Positions 16,494-24,760 of a stretch of DNA of 64,000 nt are shown one piece after another. Each line of letters opens with the position of its first letter. The stretch's first letter is position 1. The translations under genes and the position numbers were made by a program. Under the pieces are notes generated by a model, which was not told where the DNA came from, did not search any database, and saw only the letters and a list, made by a program, of their open reading frames with translations. This DNA is from Pseudomonadota bacterium. Its GTDB lineage: Bacteria; Pseudomonadota; Gammaproteobacteria; Burkholderiales; Burkholderiaceae_E. Where the stretch lies: assembly GCA_963204785.1 (NCBI GenBank), contig CAUJHG010000072.1, positions 24,425 through 88,424 of the forward strand, given 5' to 3'.

Positions 16494-17705
16494 TCAGCGC
16501 CCGTACACCTTCCCTGACAGCACCCAGGTCTTGCCGTTCCATTGGGCCAGCTGCTGACGCTCGATGGGGAAGAAATCGTCCGCACCGGTCTTCACGTTGA
16601 CGCCGGGAAGCAGCATCTGCAGCGTGGGCAGATCGAGGTTCGCCGCCTGCTTCATGATGTTGGCGCGCGTGAGATCGTCGCCCGCCTTGCGGAGCACCTC
16701 CACGAGACCCTGGGCCACCACGAACGCATACACGTTGTTGCCGTCCTTCAGGTCGGCCTGCGGATGCCACTTCTGCATGAACTCGCGCCAGGCCTTGTAG
16801 TCCGGGGAGTCGGCCCATTGCGGGTCGGTGGAATCCTTCAGGTAGGCGGAAGTGATGATGTCCTTCGCGTTGTCCACCCCCGCGGGAACGATCACTGCGC
16901 CCACCGAAGCCGACACGCTGTTCAGGTAGTGGACCGGCTTCCAGCCGATCTCGGCCATCTTCTTGATCGCCTGGGCCGCGAACTTGGGCGTGGTGATGTT
17001 GAAGAACGCGTCCGCGCCGGTGCCCTTGAGCGTCACGAGCTGGCTGTCGATCGTGGGATCGGTGACCTCGTAGGTGATCTCCCCGACGATCTGCTTGCGG
17101 CCCTTCTCGCCCAGGCCGTCCTTGAAGCCGTGCAGGTAGTCCTTCCCGTAGTCGTCGTTCTGGTAGAGGATCGCGATCTTCGCGTCCGGCCTGGTCTCCA
17201 TCAGGTGCTGCGCGAAGATGTGCGCCTCCGAGTAGTAGCTCGGTTGCCAGCCCATCGTCCAGGGGAAGTTCTTCGGATCGCCCCACTTGGTGGCGCCGGT
17301 GGCCACGAACAGCTGCGGCACCTTCTTCTGGTTCATGTACTTGTGGATCGCCGAGTTCGGCGGCGTGCCCAGCGTGTTGAAGATGAACAGCACCTCGTCC
17401 TGCTCGACGAGCTTGCGGGCCATCTCGACCGTCTTGGCCGGGTTGTAGCCGTCGTCGTAGCTGACGAAGCTGATCTTGCGGCCGTTGACGCCTCCGGCGG
17501 CGTTGACCATGTTGAAGTAGGCGCTCAGCGCCTTGCCGATCGCACCATAGGCGGAAGCCGGCCCCGAATAGGGGCTGATCCCTCCGATCCTGATCTCGGT
17601 GTCGCTCGCGCCGGCGTCGTACTTCTTCTGCGCCAGTGCGGGCACGGCGGCCAGGCCCGCGACAAGGCCCACCAGGATGCCGCGGCGAAGTCTGCTCAGG
17701 CTCAT
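16494..17705 (-). CDS. Liv-type ABC transporter substrate-binding protein (first tandem copy)
   Basis: A 403-residue LivK-family protein with a clean signal peptide (LRRGILVGLVAGLAAVPALAQ, cleavage after ALA at about residue 25). The mature domain has IRIGGISPYSGPASAYG, VSYDDGYNPAKTVEM, GATKWGDPKNFPWTMGWQP, YQNDDYGKDYLHG and DPTIDSQLVTL. The ATG at 17705 is preceded by GGAGACGAG. It follows livM (stop 17929) across a 223-bp gap with a strong hairpin. The tight relation to the 15099-16439 protein marks a tandem duplication. The specificity of this clade is often for organic or aromatic acids; not determinable here. Confidence 0.92.
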   Translation of the reverse strand: MSLSRLRRGILVGLVAGLAAVPALAQKKYDAGASDTEIRIGGISPYSGPASAYGAIGKALSAYFNMVNAAGGVNGRKISFVSYDDGYNPAKTVEMARKLVEQDEVLFIFNTLGTPPNSAIHKYMNQKKVPQLFVATGATKWGDPKNFPWTMGWQPSYYSEAHIFAQHLMETRPDAKIAILYQNDDYGKDYLHGFKDGLGEKGRKQIVGEITYEVTDPTIDSQLVTLKGTGADAFFNITTPKFAAQAIKKMAEIGWKPVHYLNSVSASVGAVIVPAGVDNAKDIITSAYLKDSTDPQWADSPDYKAWREFMQKWHPQADLKDGNNVYAFVVAQGLVEVLRKAGDDLTRANIMKQAANLDLPTLQMLLPGVNVKTGADDFFPIERQQLAQWNGKTWVLSGKVYGR

Positions 17706-17859
17706 GCACTCGTCTCCTTGGTTCTTGGTTCCGGACTTCCGCGCAGATCGATCGCGCAGGGTCAGGAAGATACGAGGAAGCGGAGCGCAGCGTGAGTGGG
17801 GATTACATGGACAGGGATATCCCGCGCCCGCCCGCCGATGTGCCGGACGCAGATGGACG

Positions 17860-17885
17860 AACGCCGCGGGCGCAGCCGCGGCGTT
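17860..17885 (-). terminator. intercistronic hairpin between livM and livK
   Basis: AACGCCGCGG-(6 nt)-CCGCGGCGTT is a perfect 10-bp stem in the 223-bp gap between livM and livK. There is no U-tract, so it may act as an mRNA-stabilising or partial terminator element rather than a full stop. The rest of the gap shows no further feature. Confidence 0.5.
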
Positions 17886-17928
17886 GCGAGGCGCACGAGG
17901 CGGGCGGCGGCTGCCGCTCGCCTCCCGC

Positions 17929-18957
17929 TCAGGCAGTCTTCGAGGGGAAGAGGCGCGCCTTGATCGACTGCAGCACGCCCATGACCCCGGCCGGCATCAG
18001 GTACATCAGGCCGATCAGGAAGATGCCGTAGATCGCCCACGGGGCCGACTTGGAGATCTCGTCGGCGACGTTGGGAATGAACTGGATGAAGATCGCGCCG
18101 AAGATCGCTCCCCAGATCGTGGCCAGCCCGCCCACGACCACGCCCACGAGGAAGGTGATCGACAGGAAGATCGTGAAGCTGTCCGGTGCGACGAAGGCGA
18201 CCGCGATCGCGCCCAGCGCCCCGGCCACACCGGTGAACGCCGCCGACACGCCGAAGGTGATCGACTTGAACACCGGCAGGTTCACCCCCATCGCCGCAGC
18301 TGCGATGGGATGGTCGCGGATCGCGATCAGCGCCCGACCCACGCGGCCACGCAGCAGGTTCCAGCCGAGCAGGAACATGATCGCCGTGACGAACAGGGTG
18401 AAGAAATAGAGCCAGCGATCGGAGTTCAGCTGCTGGCCGAAGAGCGCGAACTCGAACGGCGCCTCCGGCTTCATCAGCACCAGTCCCTGCACGCCGCCGG
18501 TCCAGTCCTCGATGCCCTTGAACTTCAGCATCTGCGGCGTGGCCAGCGCCAGCGCGAAGGTGGCCAGCGCGAGGAAGTGCCCCGCGAGTCTGAGGGCGGG
18601 AAAGCCCATCAGGTAGCCTGCCACGAGACAGACCACGCCCGCGATCACCGGCGTGAACCAGTAGGGCATCCCGAAGCGGTCCATCAGGATGGCAGCTGTG
18701 TAGGCGCCGATTGCGTAGAACGCGCCATGGCCAAGCGAGAACTGCCCGTTGTAGCCGGTGAGGATGTTCAGGCCCAGCAGAGCGATCGCGTAGATCAGCA
18801 CCAGGTTGATCTGGAAGACCCGGTAGTTCTTCACCAGGAAGGGCAGCAGGCACAGCGCGACCAGCAGCACGAGGCCGCCCACCCAGGCCAGCGCGGTGGC
18901 GCCTTTCTGGCGCGGTCGCCCGACCGGCGCGTCTTTGCGGAAGATCGTCGAGTTCAT
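17929..18957 (-). CDS. livM: branched-chain amino acid type ABC transporter permease LivM
   Basis: A 342-residue inner-membrane permease with about 8-9 hydrophobic segments. Family marks are LLGLNILTGYNGQFSLGHGAFYAIGAY (positions about 62-88), LPVFKSITFGVSAAFTGVAGAL and the late segment FLVGVVVGGLATIWGAIFGA. It starts with an ATGA overlap on the livH stop, so LivH and LivM are translationally coupled and form the channel heterodimer. Part of the livG-livF-livH-livM-livK-livK transcript that starts from the promoter at 21427-21455. The C-terminus ends in a short basic tail (LQSIKARLFPSKTA). Confidence 0.92.
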   Translation of the reverse strand: MNSTIFRKDAPVGRPRQKGATALAWVGGLVLLVALCLLPFLVKNYRVFQINLVLIYAIALLGLNILTGYNGQFSLGHGAFYAIGAYTAAILMDRFGMPYWFTPVIAGVVCLVAGYLMGFPALRLAGHFLALATFALALATPQMLKFKGIEDWTGGVQGLVLMKPEAPFEFALFGQQLNSDRWLYFFTLFVTAIMFLLGWNLLRGRVGRALIAIRDHPIAAAAMGVNLPVFKSITFGVSAAFTGVAGALGAIAVAFVAPDSFTIFLSITFLVGVVVGGLATIWGAIFGAIFIQFIPNVADEISKSAPWAIYGIFLIGLMYLMPAGVMGVLQSIKARLFPSKTA

Positions 18958-19826
18958 ACGCGAGTCACCAGAACCTTGCCGAACAGCCCGTTCGGCTTGA
19001 GCGTGAGCACGGTGACGATCAGCACCAGGGCGACCGTCAGCTTGAGTTCGGTGCCGATCACGTAGGCACCCAGCAGGTTCTCGAGCACGCCGACGATGAA
19101 GCCGCCGATCACGGCGCCCCACGCGTTGTCGATGCCGCCGAGCAGAGCCCCCGCGAACCCGTAGAGCAGGATGCCGGACATCATGTTCGGGTCGAGGTAG
19201 ACCACCGGCGCGATCATCATCCCGGCCACCGCTCCGATCGCCGCGGCAAGCCCCCAGCCCATCGCGAGCATCATCGAGACGCGGATGCCGACCAGGCTGG
19301 CGGAATCAGGGTTCTGCGCCGCACCACGCATGGCCAAACCGATCGGAGTGAACCGGAAGAACGCGTAGAGCAGCAGCAGCACGCAGAGCATCACCCCGAT
19401 CGAACCGATTTCGTGCGCGGAGAAATACTTGGTCGCGAACCACGCATCCTTCGGGAAGGGGCTCTGGAAGGCCTTGATCGTGTGCTCGAACAGCCAGCCA
19501 GCCATCGCGTTGAAGATCACCAGCAGACCGATGAACACGATCACGTTGGTGAGCACCGGCGCCTTCTCGACCGGCTTGAGGATGATCCGCTGGATCACGA
19601 AGCCGCCGACGAAGGAGATGCCCACCGTCAGGAAGAAGGCGGCCCAGTAGGGCATGCCGCTGTTGATCAGCGCCCAGGCGATGAAGGTGCTGAAGGTCGC
19701 CATCTCGCCCTGGGCGAAGTTGATGTGGTGGGTTGCCTGGTAGATCATCACCAGGGCCAGCGCGACCGACGCGTAGATGCCGCCGGTGGAGAGCCCCGAG
19801 AAGACCTGGTGAAGGAATGCCTCCAT
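18954..19826 (-). CDS. livH: branched-chain amino acid type ABC transporter permease LivH
   Basis: A 290-residue permease. The opening FSGLSTGGIYASVALALVMIYQATHHINFAQGEMAT spans residues about 9-44 and is the LivH signature region. GAAQNPDSASLVGI is the cytoplasmic loop that contacts the ATPases (EAA-like), and FAGALLGGIDNAWGAVIGG follows. Start at 19826 gives the standard length. It lies 27 bp after livF and overlaps livM by 4 bp. The LivH/LivM pair forms the pore of the second Liv transporter set in this window. Confidence 0.92.
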   Translation of the reverse strand: MEAFLHQVFSGLSTGGIYASVALALVMIYQATHHINFAQGEMATFSTFIAWALINSGMPYWAAFFLTVGISFVGGFVIQRIILKPVEKAPVLTNVIVFIGLLVIFNAMAGWLFEHTIKAFQSPFPKDAWFATKYFSAHEIGSIGVMLCVLLLLYAFFRFTPIGLAMRGAAQNPDSASLVGIRVSMMLAMGWGLAAAIGAVAGMMIAPVVYLDPNMMSGILLYGFAGALLGGIDNAWGAVIGGFIVGVLENLLGAYVIGTELKLTVALVLIVTVLTLKPNGLFGKVLVTRV

Positions 19827-19853
19827 GCCGATCTCGTCCGTATGGTTGTGTTG

Positions 19854-20567
19854 TCAGGCGCCGAGATACGAGCGGCGCACCGTCTCGTCGGCCTTGATCG
19901 CTTCGCTGGTCCCGGAGAGCTGCACGCGACCTGTCTCCAGCAGGTAGGCGTCGTGCGCGAGGTCAAGCGCGAGAGACGCGTTCTGCTCGACCAGCAGCAT
20001 GCTCACCCTGTCCTCCTCGTTGATCTGCCGCATGATCCGGAAGATCTCGAGAACGATCAGGGGCGCCAGCCCGAACGAGGGCTCGTCCAGCAGCAGCAGC
20101 TTCGGGCGCAGCATCAGCGCGCGGCTGATCGCGAGCATCTGCTGCTCGCCGCCGGACAGCGTCCCCGCCTGCTGGTGGCGGCGCTCCTTGAGCCTCGGAA
20201 AGCGCGTGTACATCCTCTCGAAGTCGCGCTCGACCTCCGCCTTGTCCTTGCGCGTGTAGGCGCCCAGGCGCAGGTTCTCCTCGACGGTCAGCCCCGTGAA
20301 GGTGCCCCGGCCGTCCGGGACGTGCGCCACGCCCATGCGCACGATGTTGGCGGTGGACTTGCCGATGACTTCCTGGCCTTCGAACCTGATGCTTCCGCTG
20401 GTCTGGACGGCCTGGCAGAGCGCGCGCAGCGTGGTGGTCTTGCCCGCGCCGTTGGCGCCCAGGATCGCGGTGATCCTGCCCTGGTCGAGCGAGAAATCGA
20501 CTCCGAACAGCACCTGCGTGGCGCCGTAGGATGCGTTCAATCCTTTGACTTCGAGCAGCTTAGGCAT
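19854..20567 (-). CDS. livF: Liv-type ABC transporter ATP-binding protein LivF
   Basis: A 237-residue ATPase. Walker A GANGAGKTT (about 37-45), signature TLSGGEQQML, Walker B LLLLDEPSFGLAP, and the H-loop region MLLVEQNASLALDLAHDAYLLETG. The ATG at 20567 overlaps the livG stop by 8 bp (the livG TAA lies inside ATGCCTAAG), so both ATPases are made in coupled fashion. Unlike the LivF at 24761, its Walker A Lys is intact. Confidence 0.93.
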   Translation of the reverse strand: MPKLLEVKGLNASYGATQVLFGVDFSLDQGRITAILGANGAGKTTTLRALCQAVQTSGSIRFEGQEVIGKSTANIVRMGVAHVPDGRGTFTGLTVEENLRLGAYTRKDKAEVERDFERMYTRFPRLKERRHQQAGTLSGGEQQMLAISRALMLRPKLLLLDEPSFGLAPLIVLEIFRIMRQINEEDRVSMLLVEQNASLALDLAHDAYLLETGRVQLSGTSEAIKADETVRRSYLGA

Positions 20568-21345
20568 CGGCCGGCGCCCCCAGGTATGCGGCGATCACGT
20601 CGGGATGGTTCTGGATCTCGGCAGGCGTTCCCTCGGCGATCTTGCGACCGAAGTTGAGCACGACGATGTGATCGGTGACTGCCATCACCAGGCTCATGTG
20701 GTGCTCGACCAGCAGCACGGTGATTCCCATCCGCATACGAATGTCCTTGATCAGCGCCTCGAGGTCGCTGAGCTCCTCGTGGTTCAGACCTGCCGCAGGC
20801 TCGTCGAGCAGCAGCAGCTTGGGCTTGGCGGCGAGGGCGCGCGCCATCTCGACGCGCTTCTGGATGCCGAAGGGCAGGTCGCCCACCGGGCGGTTGCGGT
20901 GCACGTCGAGCTCGAGATACTTCATGATCTCGGTCGCTTCCTGGCGCACCCGTTCTTCCTCGGTCTTCACCAGTGGCAGTCGCACCGCGTTGGCGAAGAA
21001 GCCCCCCCTGGAGCGGCAGTGCGCGCCGATCATGATGTTCTGCTCGACGGACATCGTCCGGAACATCGCGAGGTTCTGGAAGGTGCGTCCGATGCCGAGA
21101 CTGGCGATCTCGTGCACCGGCGTCTTCGTGATCGACCTGCCTTCCCAGAGGAGGTCGCCCTCCTGGTACTGGTAGAGCCGGCTCAGGCAGTTGAACAGCG
21201 TGGTCTTGCCTGCGCCGTTCGGGCCGATGAGCCCGCAGACGCCGCCGCGCGGAACATCGAAAGTCACCCCGTCAAGTGCCGTGATCCCGCCGAACCGGAC
21301 CGTGATCCCACGCACGCTGAGCAAGGCGTCGCTGGTGGCCGCCAT
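20560..21345 (-). CDS. livG: Liv-type ABC transporter ATP-binding protein LivG
   Basis: A 261-residue ATPase. Walker A GPNGAGKTT (about 41-49), Q-loop region GIGRTFQNLAMFRTMSVEQN, the weak signature LPFGIQKRVEMARAL typical of LivG, Walker B LLLLDEPAAGLNHEE, and VLLVEHHMSLVM. The ATG at 21345 is preceded by GAGGAGAG. First gene of the livG-livF-livH-livM-livK-livK unit; a good sigma-70 promoter lies about 80 bp upstream. Confidence 0.93.
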   Translation of the reverse strand: MAATSDALLSVRGITVRFGGITALDGVTFDVPRGGVCGLIGPNGAGKTTLFNCLSRLYQYQEGDLLWEGRSITKTPVHEIASLGIGRTFQNLAMFRTMSVEQNIMIGAHCRSRGGFFANAVRLPLVKTEEERVRQEATEIMKYLELDVHRNRPVGDLPFGIQKRVEMARALAAKPKLLLLDEPAAGLNHEELSDLEALIKDIRMRMGITVLLVEHHMSLVMAVTDHIVVLNFGRKIAEGTPAEIQNHPDVIAAYLGAPADA

Positions 21346-21426
21346 GTCTCTCCTCTGCAGCTCGCAGAGCTGCTCCCTGGTTGATTGTTCGACCGTGCAC
21401 GGGGCCCCCCGGCGCACGGACCCGCA

Positions 21427-21455
21427 TTTATATGCTCTCGACCCCCCGGATGCAA
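21427..21455 (-). promoter_or_regulatory. sigma-70-type promoter for livG-livF-livH-livM
   Basis: Minus-strand TTGCAT (21450-21455), 17-bp spacer, TATAAA (21427-21432). It lies in the 170-bp gap between livM of the first Liv set and livG of the second. The AT-rich -10 stands out against very GC-rich flanks. It predicts a leader of about 75 nt before livG containing GC-rich palindromic sequence. Confidence 0.65.
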
Positions 21456-21515
21456 GCTGGCCCGGGGGCCGACATTCCACTACTGCAGCGAATCTCCGCG
21501 AGGCAGCGGGCGCTG

Positions 21516-22487
21516 CTAGAGCGGCTTGCGGATCAGGTGCGCAAGCTCGCCGATGACGCCCCGGCGGAACGCGAGCACGCAGACCACGAAGATCACGCCC
21601 TGCACCACGGTGACCCAGGCGCCTAGCTGCGCCAGGTAGTTCTGCATGGTGACGATGATCGCTGCCCCGACCACCGGGCCGAACAGGGTGCCGAGCCCGC
21701 CGAGCAGGGTCATCAGCACCACTTCGCCGGACATCGACCAGTGCACGTCGGTCAGCGAGGCCAGCTGGAAGACCAGCGACTTGGTCGCTCCGGCCAGGCC
21801 CGCGAGCGTCGCCGACAGCACATAGGCCAGCAGCTTGTACCGGTCGGTGTCGTACCCCAGCGAGATCGCGCGGTCCTCGTTCTCGCGGATCGCCTTGAGC
21901 ACCTGGCCGAACGGGGATTGCACGACGCGCCAGATCAGCAGGAAGCCGGCGAGGAAGATCGTCAGCACGAACAGGTACATCGCGGTGACGTCGGAGAGAT
22001 CGATCAGGCCGAACAGCCTGCCGCGCGGCACCGCCTGGATGCCGTCCTCGCCACCGGTGAACGGCGCCTGCAGGTAGAAGAAGAACACCATCTGGGACAG
22101 AGCCAGCGTGATCATCGCGAAGTAGATGCCCTGGCGACGGATCGCGAGCATCCCGGTGACCCAGCCGAGCAGGAAGGAGCAGCCGGTGGCGAACAGCACC
22201 GCGAGTTCGGGGGTCAGGCCCCAGACCTTGGCCGCGTGCGCCGACGCATAGCCGGCGGTGCCCAGGAACATCGCATGCCCGAAGGACAGCAGCCCGCCGA
22301 AGCCGATCAGCAGGTTGAAGGCGCACGCGAACAGCGCGAAGCACATCAGCTTCATCAGGAAGACCGGATAGACCACGGCCGGGGCGAGCACGAAGAAGGC
22401 GACCATGACCAGGAAGGCCAGGCGCATGTGGCCGTTGGCGCCGGCCGACGAGGCGACGGTCGCGGAGGAGGGAGCGGCAGCTGCCAT
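21516..22487 (-). CDS. livM: Liv-type ABC transporter permease LivM (first set)
   Basis: A 323-residue permease with FALFACAFNLLIGFGGLLSFGHAMFLGTAGY near residues 50-80, MLAIRRQGIYFAMITLALSQM, and AIRENEDRAISLGYDTDRYK as the ATPase-contacting loop. The N-terminus (MAAAAPSSATVASSAGANGH) is a non-conserved cytoplasmic tail before the first membrane helix. It follows livH by 7 bp. It is only moderately similar to the LivM at 17929, so the two Liv sets are not a recent duplication. Confidence 0.92.
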   Translation of the reverse strand: MAAAAPSSATVASSAGANGHMRLAFLVMVAFFVLAPAVVYPVFLMKLMCFALFACAFNLLIGFGGLLSFGHAMFLGTAGYASAHAAKVWGLTPELAVLFATGCSFLLGWVTGMLAIRRQGIYFAMITLALSQMVFFFYLQAPFTGGEDGIQAVPRGRLFGLIDLSDVTAMYLFVLTIFLAGFLLIWRVVQSPFGQVLKAIRENEDRAISLGYDTDRYKLLAYVLSATLAGLAGATKSLVFQLASLTDVHWSMSGEVVLMTLLGGLGTLFGPVVGAAIIVTMQNYLAQLGAWVTVVQGVIFVVCVLAFRRGVIGELAHLIRKPL

Positions 22488-22494
22488 TGCAGTC

Positions 22495-23379
22495 CTACTT
22501 TTCGGTGCCGAACAGGCCGGCAGGCTTGATCAGCAGCACGATCGCCATGATCACGAAGATCACGGTGTTCGACGCCTCGGGATAGAAGACCTTGGTGAGC
22601 CCCTCGATCAGCCCCAGCCCGAAGCCGGTGAGGATCGCGCCCAGGATCGAGCCCATTCCGCCGATCACGACCACCGCGAACACCACGATGATCAGATCGG
22701 AGCCCATCTGCGGGCTGACCTGGTAGATCGGCGCGGCCATCACGCCGCCGAGCGCGGCCAGGCCCACTCCGAAGCCGTAGGTGAGCGTGATCATCCGCGG
22801 CACGTTGACGCCGAAGGCCTGCACCAGCGAGGGGTTCTCGGTGGCGGCGCGCAGATAGCCCCCGAGCTTGGTGCGCTCGATCACGTACCAGGTGATCAGG
22901 CAGGTGATCAGCGACATCACGATCACCCATGCCCGGTAGTTGGGCAGGAACATGAAGCCCAGGTTCTGGCCCCCGGTGAGCTCGGGCGGAATCGGATAGG
23001 GCTGGCCCGAGGAACCGAATTCGTTGCGGAACAGGCCCTGGATGATCAGCGCCAGCCCGAAGGTGAGGAGCAGGCCATAGAGGTGATCGAGCTGGTACAG
23101 GCGCGACAGCATCAGCCGCTCGATCAGGATGCCGGTGATGCCGACCACGATCGGCGCGATCAGCAGCGAGGGCCAGTAGCCGACGCCGAGCTTGTCGAGC
23201 GCCAGGAAGGCGACGAAGGCGCCCATCATGTACTGGGCGCCGTGCGCGAAGTTGATGATGTTCAGCAGGCCGAAGATCACGGCCAGGCCCAGCGACAGCA
23301 GCGCGTAGAACGAGCCGTTGATCAGCCCGATCAGGAGCTGGCCGAAGAGGGCCTGCGTGGGTACGCCGAAGATCTCCAT
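22495..23379 (-). CDS. livH: Liv-type ABC transporter permease LivH (first set)
   Basis: A 294-residue permease: LIGLINGSFYALLSLGLAVIFGLLNIINFAHGAQYMMGA (residues about 16-54) is the LivH signature region, followed by GGYLRAATENPSLVQAFGVNV and FAVVVIGGMGSILGAILTG. It sits between livK (23497) and livM (21516) in the first Liv set. A 24-bp hairpin separates it from livK, which may let livK be made in excess over the permeases. Confidence 0.92.
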   Translation of the reverse strand: MEIFGVPTQALFGQLLIGLINGSFYALLSLGLAVIFGLLNIINFAHGAQYMMGAFVAFLALDKLGVGYWPSLLIAPIVVGITGILIERLMLSRLYQLDHLYGLLLTFGLALIIQGLFRNEFGSSGQPYPIPPELTGGQNLGFMFLPNYRAWVIVMSLITCLITWYVIERTKLGGYLRAATENPSLVQAFGVNVPRMITLTYGFGVGLAALGGVMAAPIYQVSPQMGSDLIIVVFAVVVIGGMGSILGAILTGFGLGLIEGLTKVFYPEASNTVIFVIMAIVLLIKPAGLFGTEK

Positions 23380-23447
23380 GGTCTGAAGTGAACCCCAGGT
23401 CGCGTTGTTTTCCGTGGCGACGTCGCGCGTCGCCGGGCAGGCTGGTG

Positions 23448-23471
23448 GCTGCCGCAGCGAACCGCGGCAGC
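23448..23471 (-). terminator. intercistronic hairpin between livK and livH
   Basis: GCTGCCGC-(8 nt)-GCGGCAGC in the 117-bp gap downstream of livK, with no U-tract. Probably a partial terminator or 3' stabiliser that raises binding-protein output over the membrane proteins. A shorter GGGG/CCCC stem lies right after the livK stop. Confidence 0.45.
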
Positions 23472-23496
23472 GCCCTTCTCGGGGATCAGGCCCCGA

Positions 23497-24720
23497 TCAC
23501 TTCTTGACCAGAGGGCAATCGCCCTGGTCGATCGGCCGGAAGGCCTGGTCGGCGGGAATCGTCGCGCGCAGCTTGTAGTAGTCCCACGGCCCCTTCGACT
23601 CGGACGGCTTCTTGACCTCGAAGAGATAGGCCGGGTGCAGCTTGCGGCCATCGGCGCGGATCGTGCCCTTGCCGAACAGCGGATCGTCGGTGGGCATCTC
23701 CTTCATCTTCGTGATGGTCTTGAGGCCGTCGTCGGTCTTGCCCGCCTCGACCGCCTTCAGGTAGTGCAGCACGCTGGCATAGACGCCGGCGTGGACCATC
23801 GTCGGCATCTTGCCGCCGTGCAGCGCGCCGAAGCGCTTGGACCAGGCGCGGGTCTGGTCGTTCAGATCCCAGTAGAAGGTCTCGGTGACCAGCAGCCCAT
23901 GCGCCTTCTCGAGGCCGACGCCATGGATGTCGCTGAGGAAGACGAGCAGACCGGCGAGGTTCTGCCCGGCCTTGGTGATGCCGAACTCGGACGCCTGCTT
24001 GATCGAGTTGATCGTGTCGCCGCCCGCGTTGGCCAGGCCGATCACCTTGGCCTTGGAGGCCTGCGCCTGCAGCAGGAACGAGGAGAAGTCCTGGGTGTTC
24101 AGCGGCGTCTTGACGCTGCCCAGCACCTTGCCGCCGTTCTTGACGATCACCGCAGTGGTGTCGCGCTCCAGTGCATGGCCGAAGGCGTAGTCGGCGGTCA
24201 GGAAGAACCAGGTGTCACCGCCGGTCTTGACCACCGCGCTGCCGGTGCCGTTGGCGAGCATCCAGGTGTCGTACAGCCAGTGGATCGTGGTCGGCGAGCA
24301 GGCCTTGCCGGTGAGATCGGAGGTGGCCGAGCCGCTGTTGACGAAGGCCTTGCCCTTCTCGCGTGCGACCTGGTTGACCGCCAGGCCCACCGAGGAGGTG
24401 GGCACGTCGAAGATCGCGTCGACCTTGTCGGTGTCATACCACTGCCGCGCGACGGTCGAGCCGACGTCCGGCTTGTTCTGGTGGTCGGCGAAGACCACCT
24501 CGATCTTCAGTCCGGCAGTGGAGGTCTTCTGGAAGTCCTCCACTGCCATCTTCGCGGCCACGACGGAGCCGGGACCGGTCACGTCGGAATACAGACCGGA
24601 CATGTCGTTCATCACCCCGATCTTGACGATGCCATCGGAGATCTGCGCCTGGGCGGCGCCGGCAGCCACTGCGAGCGCCGAGGCCAGCAGGGTCGACGAG
24701 AGGCTCGATTTCACATTCAA
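23497..24720 (-). CDS. Liv-type ABC transporter substrate-binding protein
   Basis: A 407-residue periplasmic protein. Signal peptide SSTLLASALAVAAGAAQAQI (cleavage after AQA, about residue 25). Mature start KIGVMNDMSGLYSDVTGPGSV, then FADHQNKPDVGSTVARQWYD, VAREKGKAFVNSGSATSDLTG and the Cys pair region ACSPTTIHWLYD. This subgroup resembles the partial protein at 1-302 more than the tandem livK pair. The first Liv set places its ATPases upstream (livG-livF) and permeases downstream. The ligand is likely an organic acid, inferred only from the subgroup's usual context. Confidence 0.92.
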   Translation of the reverse strand: MNVKSSLSSTLLASALAVAAGAAQAQISDGIVKIGVMNDMSGLYSDVTGPGSVVAAKMAVEDFQKTSTAGLKIEVVFADHQNKPDVGSTVARQWYDTDKVDAIFDVPTSSVGLAVNQVAREKGKAFVNSGSATSDLTGKACSPTTIHWLYDTWMLANGTGSAVVKTGGDTWFFLTADYAFGHALERDTTAVIVKNGGKVLGSVKTPLNTQDFSSFLLQAQASKAKVIGLANAGGDTINSIKQASEFGITKAGQNLAGLLVFLSDIHGVGLEKAHGLLVTETFYWDLNDQTRAWSKRFGALHGGKMPTMVHAGVYASVLHYLKAVEAGKTDDGLKTITKMKEMPTDDPLFGKGTIRADGRKLHPAYLFEVKKPSESKGPWDYYKLRATIPADQAFRPIDQGDCPLVKK

Positions 24721-24760
24721 CTCCTTGGACAGCTCGAAGGAAGCGCGCGTCCCGTGGGGT

